Shown here: positions 1 to 6,636 of the stretch, in pieces | Layout: each line of letters starts with the position of its first letter | Numbering within the stretch: the stretch's first letter is position 1 | Assembly: GCA_020048255.1 (NCBI GenBank) | Contig: JAIFMR010000112.1 | Coordinates: forward strand, 1 to 9,504 | Length of the DNA: 9,504 nt | Direction: 5' to 3' | From: Rhodoferax sp. | GTDB lineage: Bacteria > Pseudomonadota > Gammaproteobacteria > Burkholderiales > Burkholderiaceae_C | Program-made: the position numbers and the translations under genes | Notes under the pieces: generated by a model | Told to the model about the DNA's origin: nothing | The model's input: only the letters and a program-made list of their open reading frames with translations | The model's database searches: none

Positions 1-808
1 CGTAGCGGTCTTTTTCGGTCATGCAAAAACTTGCCAGCGGGCCATCCTGGGTGCGGTCTGCGGCTTCTGCCAGCATCATGGTCAGGGCCGGCACACGCTG
101 GCAATGTCCGCCGGTGTAATGCGACTTCTCGTCAATGGCCAGGTTGATCAAGCCGATGAACGCCTCAAACAGGGTTTCAAGTTGTGTCATCAAGATCCGG
201 TTGCTCAGCGCAATCGCCGCTTGTGAAGCCAGTGACTCGACCAAACGCTGATCAGCATGGGAGAACGCCAGCACCTCACGCGTACCAGGTTTTAGCGCGT
301 TGATCAACTGCAGCACCCCAATGATGTTGCCTTCGTGGTCGCGCATGGGCACGGTCAAAAACGATTGCGAGCGGTACCCCGTGCGCGCATCAAAAACGCG
401 GGTGCCCGAAAAATCGAATTCATCCTCACTGTTGTAAGCATCTTCAATATTGACCGTGATGCCATGAATGGCGGCATAGGCCGCCACCAACGAGTCGTTC
501 GGCGCACCATCGTCCTTCAACAAATGGATGTCCGGAAAATTAATCGCCGCGCCGGAGGTTCCGCCCATGGCGATCTTCAAGGAATCGGTGCGCAAAATTT
601 CAAATCGCAGCGTTTGCCCGTCCTCCTGCATGCGGTAAAGCGTGCCCCCATCGGCATGGGTGATGGTTTTGGCAGCCAGCAAAATCTGCTCCAACAGTCG
701 CGTGATGTCGCGCTCGCGGGATAGCGAGGCACCTACATCGTTGAGTTGCTCCAGCCGCTTGAGCAGGCCGTGGACGGTGTTGGATTCATTGGCATGGACG
801 GGATTCAT
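1..808 (-). CDS. GAF domain plus HD-GYP domain protein, probable cyclic-di-GMP phosphodiesterase (C-terminus outside window)
   Basis: The minus strand is open from an ATG at 808-806 to the window edge, giving 269 residues of a longer protein. An in-frame TGA lies two codons upstream, so this ATG is the only sensible start. An AAGG ribosome site sits about 6 bases before it. Residues about 15-205 read as a GAF domain: NIEDAY at 120-125, TGYRSQSFLTVPM at 143-155 and GVLQLIN at 164-170. Residues about 212-269 begin an HD-GYP domain, with the typical H-Y-T-G-G-H-C-Q-R-V segment at 230-239, where H235 matches the first metal-binding histidine. The HD and GYP signatures themselves would lie left of the window, so activity cannot be judged. 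Known HD-GYP proteins hydrolyse cyclic-di-GMP in the cytoplasm. No signal peptide or membrane segment is visible. The gene is divergent from the FecR-barrel gene. It could also be an inactive HD-GYP regulator. Confidence 0.88.
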   Translation of the reverse strand, partial: MNPVHANESNTVHGLLKRLEQLNDVGASLSRERDITRLLEQILLAAKTITHADGGTLYRMQEDGQTLRFEILRTDSLKIAMGGTSGAAINFPDIHLLKDDGAPNDSLVAAYAAIHGITVNIEDAYNSEDEFDFSGTRVFDARTGYRSQSFLTVPMRDHEGNIIGVLQLINALKPGTREVLAFSHADQRLVESLASQAAIALSNRILMTQLETLFEAFIGLINLAIDEKSHYTGGHCQRVPALTMMLAEAADRTQDGPLASFCMTEKDRY

Positions 809-837
809 ACATCACCTTTGTAAAGAACGTCATCTTC

Positions 838-851
838 TTTGCACAGGCAAA
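838..851. repeat. Short inverted repeat in divergent intergenic region
   Basis: TTTGC-ACAG-GCAAA is a perfect 5-base inverted repeat with a 4-base spacer, about 30 bases upstream of the GAF-HD-GYP start. It could be an operator half-site pair or chance. No known regulator is recognised. Confidence 0.25.
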
Positions 852-887
852 TTGTGGCGGAAATACGGCGCTTGGGTGCCGACATCA

Positions 888-899
888 GTCCTGTAGGAC
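888..899. repeat. Short inverted repeat GTCCT-GT-AGGAC, possible operator
   Basis: The arms GTCCT and AGGAC are perfectly complementary with a 2-base centre. The site lies midway between the two divergent starts, about 80 bases from the minus-strand ATG and 103 bases from the plus-strand ATG. The spacing suits a regulator-binding site, but a 5-base arm can arise by chance. An A run follows at 901-906. Confidence 0.3.
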
Positions 900-953
900 A
901 CAAAAAACCTTTATCGTTCAGGATTTTGTCGCCCTTTGAGGTCATCTGTCGCC

Positions 954-959
954 TAATAT
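954..959 (+). promoter_or_regulatory. Candidate -10 element for the FecR-TPR-barrel gene
   Basis: TAATAT matches the sigma-70 -10 consensus in five of six positions and lies 42 bases before the preferred ATG. No good -35 hexamer is found at 16-18 bases upstream; TTGAGG at 936-941 is only 12 bases away. If real, the promoter is weak, activator-dependent or uses another sigma factor. Confidence 0.3.
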
Positions 960-991
960 CATTGGCTGAACGTTGGATTTTTGTTTTTGCC

Positions 992-996
992 AGGAG
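992..996 (+). promoter_or_regulatory. Ribosome binding site fixing the start at 1002
   Basis: AGGAG lies 5 bases before the ATG at 1002. It decides in favour of this ATG over an in-frame TTG at 981, which has no comparable site and would add seven residues before a good signal peptide. Confidence 0.75.
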
Positions 997-1001
997 CCGT
1001 C

Positions 1002-4000
1002 ATGCCACACCGTCTATACCGCGCGGTTTATGCACTTTCGCTGGTCTTGTTGCTGCCAACGTATTCCCGTGCTGCTCTGGCGCCCGGTGTAGCAGCGCAA
1101 GTGGTGAGTTTGCAAGGGAACGGTGAACAACGCCGCCAGGTCACCGACAGCTGGGTGACCACCCAGGCGTCTGAGGTATTGCCTGCAGGCAGCTTTGTGC
1201 GCACCTTGGCGGCCTCCAAAATGGGCCTGCTGTTCGCCGATGACACGCAGATCCGGCTGAATCAAAACTCGGTGCTTCAGGTCAAGGCCATGGCCCAAGC
1301 CACGCAGGAAACCACCTTGCTGTTGTCGCTGGGGCGAGCTTGGGCGCAAACCAAACGGGCACCCAGCAGCCGCCTTAACTTCGAAACGCCCGCAGCCACC
1401 GCGGGCATTCGTGGCACTGACTGGGAACTCGATGTGGACGCCAGCGGCAAAACCATGCTGACGGTTTTCTCGGGCAGTGTGGACTTCTTCAACGCCCAAG
1501 GCCGCCTCACCGTGACCCACAACGAAGCCGCCGTGGCCGAAGTCGGAAAGGCGCCCGTCAAGCTCCTGTTGAGTAACCCGCGTGAGCGCATCCAGTGGGT
1601 CAACGCCCTGAGCGCGGACCCCTTGCGCCATCTGGACGCCAACCAGATACCGGCCGCCTTCCAACCTGCGTTAGCGGCGCTAGCAAGCCATGACCTGCTT
1701 GCGGCCCAGGCCGCCTTGACTCAGACCGGTGGGGCGGATGCGGGCTGGAGCGAAATCTTTCGCAGCACACACGCTATTCTTGCGGGTGACGTTGAGGGTA
1801 CGCAACAGCGCCTGCGGGCCTTACTTGGCCGACCCGACCAGCAGCCGGTGCCGGCCTATTTGCTGATGTCTGACCTGCAGTTGGTCGCTGGCGCCTTTGA
1901 CGCCGCCGCCAGCACCCTGAAGGTCGGACTGACCCGATGGCCCGACCAACCGGACCTGCTGGCGCAGTTGGCGCGTTCACAGATGCTGGCAGATCAACTG
2001 CCTGAAAGTGAGAAAACCCTGGCGCGTGCCCAAGGCGCCAACCGCCCCAGCGTGCTGCTGGCGCAAGGTGACTTGGCACGCCGGCAGGGTCAGACGGCTG
2101 CCACCCTGCGCGCGTTTGAACGGATGACCCAAATCGCCCCTGACGATGACCGGGGCTGGTACGCCCTGGGCAGCGCACAAAACGAGCTCGAGCAAAGTAC
2201 CCCAGCGCGCGCCAACCTGATGCGCTCCCTGGCCTTGCAGCCACAGGGCCCGGGCTACCAGGGCGAGCTCGGCACCCTGGAGACCTTCGCCAACGACTTC
2301 CCCAAAGCCGACCAAGCCTTTAGTACAGCATTGACCCACAATCCGGCGGACTATGTGGCACTGACCGGGCTGGGGCTGCTGCGCCTGAAACAAGGCCGAC
2401 CTCAAGAAGGACTTGACGCATTCTTGCGCGCCGGTTTGATGGAGCCGCGTTATGCACGCGCCAAAACCTACACCGCCGCGGCCTACTACCAGCTGGGACG
2501 TCATCAGGATGCGCTAGACACCCTGCAACAAGCAACTGCGCTGGATGACAAGGACCCGATCCCACATCTGTTTCTGTCGCAAATATTTACAGACCTGCTG
2601 CGTCCTGGCGAAGCGGTTCAAGCCTCCCGCGAGGCAGTCAGACGCCTTCCCTACCTGAAGTCACTCAACCAGCTCGCCAATGACCAAAAGGGCAGCGCCA
2701 ACTTTGGCGCGTCGCTGGCTTTTTTTGGCCTAGAAGAGTGGGCATTGGAACTGGCCCAACAAAGTTATTACCCCTATTGGGGCGGCAGCCACTTGTTTTT
2801 GGCCGACCGCTACCCAGGCGAATTCAACAAGAATTCAGAGTTGTTCCAAGGCTACTTGAGCGACCCGCTGGCTTTTGGCGCCAGCAACCGATTTTCATCG
2901 TTGCTGCAGCGCTCAGGCCACTACGGCATGCTGGAGTTCAATGCCGACAAAACCGCTGCCGAGCTGCTGCTGCCCTCTGTCACACTGAATGGTTTGAGCA
3001 ACACCACGCTGCCCATCGCCTATTTCGCGCAGATCCAAAAAGGGCGCGCCAACGGCTTCCCGATTGATGTCGGTGTATCGTCCAATCTGGCGGCCTTCGA
3101 AGATTCCAGCGGCCGCGCCGACGTCGGCGCCACCGTCACCACCCTGGGCCTGGGTATTCAAGTCACCGAACGGCTCGGCCTGTTTGCCTACCAGAACACT
3201 TTCAAGGTCAGGCTCGAAGGAAACAACGCGGTTTTTGATATTGCGTCCCTGAACGCTGACCAGACCATTGGTACCCGCTTCGACATGGAGGAACAACAAA
3301 GTGCATTGGGCCTGTCTTACCGGGGGTCCCCGACCTCGCAAACCTGGCTCAAGCTGGGTCACAGCCAGTCCACCCACGACATTTCGGCTTACCCCACCTT
3401 GTTCATTTCAGACAACAATGCAGGGATACTGGGTGTGTACGCCCAGCCCAAAAAAGAGTTTGATGACCTTCAGTTTCGCCACACCCAGGATCTGGGCGAG
3501 GCCACCCGTCTCTCTGTCGGCTTAGAGCATGTTAGAGAATCCCAATACAGCGAGGTGCTGGCTGCCGGCCCAGTCGTGTCAGGCGCTGCCACCGGCATTG
3601 TCCTGAGCAACTACCTGCTCTTTGGCGGCACCAACACCATTGAGCGCAACTTCATGGCCCTGACCCTGGCCCTGCAGCATCGCGCCTCTCGGTCATGGCA
3701 ATGGGATGCCACAGTAGCCGTCAACCGCCTGGGTGAACAAGTCGTAGGCGAAAACGGCCTGATTGATGTCGCCAACCAATCGACCAGCCAGGACAACGTA
3801 CAAGTCGATGCCAGTCAAACCCTGGTGGCGCCGCGCCTGGGCGTGGTGTTTCAACCCCACGAACAACTCAGCGTGCGCGTCGCCTACCAAGACTGGGTCA
3901 GGCCACTGAGCGTCAGCACCCTCAACAGTGTGGAGACCGCGGGCATCCCGCTGGAAGACCGGTTTATCGTAGCCGGCGGGCGCCTGAAGCGCAGCGTGCT

Positions 4001-4610
4001 GCAGGTGGGCTACACCCCTGACGTGCACACCTACCTGTCAGCCAAGTTGGATCATCAAAGCATCCACAACCCGGTGGCGCCCGGTGTCGATTTGCGCACG
4101 CCCAGCCTGCCGTTTCTGGAGGCCCTGCGCAATGCCCAAAACGTGAACCTGTCCACACTGGACGTGCTGGAGGACATCCCTGACGTCGAAATCGGTACCC
4201 TGAACGCACTGTCCCTGGGGGTGAATCACCTGATGACGTCCAAGCTGTCTACTTATCTGAAATACAGTTTTCAAGACACCACGAGCAGTTATGCCGACGC
4301 AGATGCACCAAGTGGCCGTGTGAGCGACCAGCGCATCGCCTTTCTGCCACGCCACACGCTGGCGCTGGGCGCCACCTGGGCGGGTGGGCAGCGCACCATG
4401 GTGAGCGCCAGGGCGATCTACCGCTCCGACCGGTTTGAAGACATGCAGAACCTCACCCTGTGGCCAGCGTCTTGGAGCATCGATCTGCTAGGCACCTGGG
4501 AAACCCAGGACAAACACTGGAGCATTGGCTTTGGCGCCCTCAACCTGGGTGGCCACAAGTCAGCACGGCAATTTGAACGCTATGTGGTCGACGCGCGCTA
4601 CCGTTTTTAA
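1002..4610 (+). CDS. FecR domain, TPR repeat and outer-membrane beta-barrel fusion protein
   Basis: A protein of 1202 residues. Residues 1-24 form a signal peptide (basic start, hydrophobic core, cleavage likely after S-R-A). Residues about 50-170 are a FecR domain, with the typical TPAATAGIRGTDW stretch around 129-141 and then FSGSVDF. Residues about 215-560 are helical TPR-type repeats, clearest from about 335 (for example DRGWYALGSAQNELEQ, YVALTGLGLLRLKQGR, YYQLGRHQDALDTLQQA). Residues 565-637 form an aromatic-rich linker (EEWALE, YYPYWGGSHLFLADRY, DPLAFGASNRFSSLL). From about 640 to the end the chain shows alternating polar/hydrophobic strands, a receptor-like stretch at about 941-968 (APRLGVVFQP, RVAYQDWVRP), and ends in YRF with the C-terminal phenylalanine typical of outer-membrane barrels. 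No TonB-receptor plug is visible. The TPR-plus-barrel plan recalls exporters such as BcsC and PgaA, but no polysaccharide synthase is nearby. The end overlaps the cyclase gene by 29 bases. The substrate and ligand are unknown. The domain call is firm for FecR and TPR and good for the barrel. Confidence 0.9.
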   Translation: MPHRLYRAVYALSLVLLLPTYSRAALAPGVAAQVVSLQGNGEQRRQVTDSWVTTQASEVLPAGSFVRTLAASKMGLLFADDTQIRLNQNSVLQVKAMAQATQETTLLLSLGRAWAQTKRAPSSRLNFETPAATAGIRGTDWELDVDASGKTMLTVFSGSVDFFNAQGRLTVTHNEAAVAEVGKAPVKLLLSNPRERIQWVNALSADPLRHLDANQIPAAFQPALAALASHDLLAAQAALTQTGGADAGWSEIFRSTHAILAGDVEGTQQRLRALLGRPDQQPVPAYLLMSDLQLVAGAFDAAASTLKVGLTRWPDQPDLLAQLARSQMLADQLPESEKTLARAQGANRPSVLLAQGDLARRQGQTAATLRAFERMTQIAPDDDRGWYALGSAQNELEQSTPARANLMRSLALQPQGPGYQGELGTLETFANDFPKADQAFSTALTHNPADYVALTGLGLLRLKQGRPQEGLDAFLRAGLMEPRYARAKTYTAAAYYQLGRHQDALDTLQQATALDDKDPIPHLFLSQIFTDLLRPGEAVQASREAVRRLPYLKSLNQLANDQKGSANFGASLAFFGLEEWALELAQQSYYPYWGGSHLFLADRYPGEFNKNSELFQGYLSDPLAFGASNRFSSLLQRSGHYGMLEFNADKTAAELLLPSVTLNGLSNTTLPIAYFAQIQKGRANGFPIDVGVSSNLAAFEDSSGRADVGATVTTLGLGIQVTERLGLFAYQNTFKVRLEGNNAVFDIASLNADQTIGTRFDMEEQQSALGLSYRGSPTSQTWLKLGHSQSTHDISAYPTLFISDNNAGILGVYAQPKKEFDDLQFRHTQDLGEATRLSVGLEHVRESQYSEVLAAGPVVSGAATGIVLSNYLLFGGTNTIERNFMALTLALQHRASRSWQWDATVAVNRLGEQVVGENGLIDVANQSTSQDNVQVDASQTLVAPRLGVVFQPHEQLSVRVAYQDWVRPLSVSTLNSVETAGIPLEDRFIVAGGRLKRSVLQVGYTPDVHTYLSAKLDHQSIHNPVAPGVDLRTPSLPFLEALRNAQNVNLSTLDVLEDIPDVEIGTLNALSLGVNHLMTSKLSTYLKYSFQDTTSSYADADAPSGRVSDQRIAFLPRHTLALGATWAGGQRTMVSARAIYRSDRFEDMQNLTLWPASWSIDLLGTWETQDKHWSIGFGALNLGGHKSARQFERYVVDARYRF

Positions 4611-6594
4611 CAGCCGGCGCACCCAGACCGTTGTCCTGGGTGGCCTGACGGTCCTGCTGATCTGGGTAGCCTCACTGACCCGACCGTGGCAGGCGGTCGA
4701 ACAGCAGATTTTTGACCTGTTTACTTCCATCAGCGCACCGCGAAGCAGCACCGTGCCGCTGGTCATTCTGGCCATTGATGAGCCCAGCTTTCAAGAGCTG
4801 CAGACCCAGTGGCCATTTCCCCGTCGCCTGCATGCCCAGGTGTTGGATCGCTTGCGCCAGGACGGCGCCTTGGCGGTGGGTTTTGACGTGGTCTTTGCAG
4901 AGCCGTCCAACGCAGAAGACGACGGTGCATTGGCTCAGGCCATCCAGAAAGCACCGCCCGTGGTGTTGGGCGCCGCTCGTGAGTTGACCGAGAGTGGCAA
5001 CGCCTCACTGTGGACCGAGGTGCCGCCGCTACCGGAGTTCTTGCAGGCGGGTGCCGTGGCCGGACAGTCTCGCGTGGTTCCCGACAACGACTTTGTGGTG
5101 CGTCAGCGTGACAACGGCGATGACACGTTTGCGGCGCAGCTGGCTGCGATCTACCGGGCACGCCGTTCTGCTGGCACTTCTGCATTGCCGACCCCTCACT
5201 CAGGCGCCGCGGCTGATCTGATGGTCTATGCCGGCCCGCGCGGCACCTTTGATACCCGCTCGTATTACCAAGCACTTGAACCCGGACTGTTGCCCGCCGG
5301 TTTTTTCAAAGACAAGCTGGTGCTGATTGGTCGCTCCGTGCGGACAGCCAGCGAGCTCAACCGCAGCCAGGCCGACATGTTCAATTCGCCTTTTTCGTTG
5401 ATCGATGGCAACGATCGTTTGTTTCCCGGCGTAGAGATTCAGGCCAACCTGATCAGCAACCGGATTCAGGGTGATGGGCTGCACACCCTGAACCCGAACT
5501 GGAGCCTGGCTTGGGTCTTGCTCACGGCACTGGCCTTGGCGGCCATGGCTTGGCGGCGGGTGCACCCTGGCATGACCGTCGCGCTGGCGGCGCTGCTGGC
5601 CGTCGCCACGCCGCTGCTGTCGTATTGGCTGTTTGCGGTGCAACGGGTCTGGCTACCGCCATTGTTTGCCTTGCTGGCCATCGTCGGTCTGTATGGCAGC
5701 ACCGTGCTGCTGCATTACCTGGCGGCACGCCGGCGCGCACTGCAAACACGGCAGATGTTTTCTCAATATGTACCCGCCGAAGTGGTCAACCGCCTGGTGG
5801 GAAACCCGGCCCTGATGAAGCTCGGCGGCGAGGTGCGTGAGCTGACCTTGATGTTCACCGATCTGGCCAATTTCACCGCCATGTCTGAGCGTCTGACGGC
5901 TCAAGCCACGGTGGATGTGCTGACCGAATACTTCAACACCATGACACCCATCATCCATCACTACGGTGGCACGGTGGACAAATTCATTGGTGACGCGGTG
6001 ATGGCGTTCTGGGGTGCACCGCTGGACGACCCGAAACACGCCGAACACGCCGTGCGCGCTGCCATTGACATGCAGGCGGCCATGCAGGGTCTGACCGAGC
6101 AATTGGTGCGACGTGGCTTACCCCCCATCAGCATGCGCATCGGCCTGCACACGGGCAAAGTGGTGGTCGGCAATGTGGGGTCGCGCAACCGTTTTTCTTA
6201 CACTGCCATTGGTGACGCCGTGAATTTGGCCGCGCGTCTGGAGGGCGCCAACAAGGCGTTTGGAACCGGCATTTTGTTGTCGGGGACGACGGCAGCAGGA
6301 CTGCCTGAACAGCTGCCTCTGCGGCATGTGGACACCGTGATCGTGAAAGGCAAGAGTGAACCGATTGGGGTCTACACCCCATGTACCGATGAAATTTTGC
6401 GCAGCCTCAGTGCCAAAGCCCTGGCCCTTTTTTATGCGCAACAATGGGACGACAGCGCGGCTGCCTTTGCGCAACTGCTGGCGCACCAGCCAGGCGACCT
6501 GGCCGCTTTGCGATTTCTGCAGCGCATTGAGGCCGAGCGCACTGCCCTGCCCGACCCCTTGTGGCGAGGGGCCCTGGCGCTGGACAAGTTGTAG
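4582..6594 (+). CDS. CHASE2-domain class III adenylate cyclase
   Basis: A protein of 670 residues from the ATG at 4582, inside the end of the previous gene. A TTG at 4525 would lengthen it by 19 residues with no added domain. One membrane helix at 16-33 is followed by a periplasmic CHASE2 domain at about 40-300 (VILAIDEPSF, WPFPRR, GFDVVFAEPS, DKLVLIGRS). Three more helices lie at about 307-324, 331-353 and 358-382. The cytoplasmic cyclase domain (about 410-590) has both metal-binding aspartates, D427 in MFTDLANFT and D471 in FIGDAVMAFWG. The adenine-selecting residues are K467 and T541 (YTAIGD), and the transition-state pair is N548 and R552. All catalytic positions are therefore intact and point to ATP rather than GTP, converting it to cAMP. 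Residues about 603-655 look like a TPR-type helical pair. No strong ribosome site is visible, which suggests translational coupling to the upstream gene. CHASE2 is a known extracytoplasmic sensor domain, but its ligand is unknown. Confidence 0.95.
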   Translation: MWSTRATVFNSRRTQTVVLGGLTVLLIWVASLTRPWQAVEQQIFDLFTSISAPRSSTVPLVILAIDEPSFQELQTQWPFPRRLHAQVLDRLRQDGALAVGFDVVFAEPSNAEDDGALAQAIQKAPPVVLGAARELTESGNASLWTEVPPLPEFLQAGAVAGQSRVVPDNDFVVRQRDNGDDTFAAQLAAIYRARRSAGTSALPTPHSGAAADLMVYAGPRGTFDTRSYYQALEPGLLPAGFFKDKLVLIGRSVRTASELNRSQADMFNSPFSLIDGNDRLFPGVEIQANLISNRIQGDGLHTLNPNWSLAWVLLTALALAAMAWRRVHPGMTVALAALLAVATPLLSYWLFAVQRVWLPPLFALLAIVGLYGSTVLLHYLAARRRALQTRQMFSQYVPAEVVNRLVGNPALMKLGGEVRELTLMFTDLANFTAMSERLTAQATVDVLTEYFNTMTPIIHHYGGTVDKFIGDAVMAFWGAPLDDPKHAEHAVRAAIDMQAAMQGLTEQLVRRGLPPISMRIGLHTGKVVVGNVGSRNRFSYTAIGDAVNLAARLEGANKAFGTGILLSGTTAAGLPEQLPLRHVDTVIVKGKSEPIGVYTPCTDEILRSLSAKALALFYAQQWDDSAAAFAQLLAHQPGDLAALRFLQRIEAERTALPDPLWRGALALDKL

Positions 6595-6636
6595 GCTTTG
6601 TTTCCAATGATCCTGATCCATCCTGATTGAACCCGC

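Noticed and set aside
981..1001. In-frame TTG start seven codons upstream for the FecR-barrel gene
   Set aside because: The ATG at 1002 has an AGGAG site at the right distance and starts a good signal peptide; the extension would disturb both.
809..1001. Possible CRP-type cAMP-receptor site in the divergent region
   Set aside because: I looked for TGTGA-N6-TCACA and found no acceptable match, so cAMP autoregulation is not supported by sequence.
1014..2565. Long open frames on the minus strand opposite the FecR-TPR region
   Set aside because: They mirror the codon bias of the real plus-strand gene, have low-complexity composition and show no recognisable domain.
2720..2726. Run of seven T as a possible frameshift site
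   Set aside because: The frame reads straight through as A-F-F-G and the protein continues intact on both sides.
4525..4581. In-frame TTG start for the cyclase deeper inside the upstream gene
   Set aside because: The 19 extra residues match no domain and the ATG at 4582 lies closer to the first membrane helix.
6610..6627. Direct repeat ATCCTGAT twice, 10 bases apart, before dacB
   Set aside because: Too short and isolated to support a regulatory or mobile feature.
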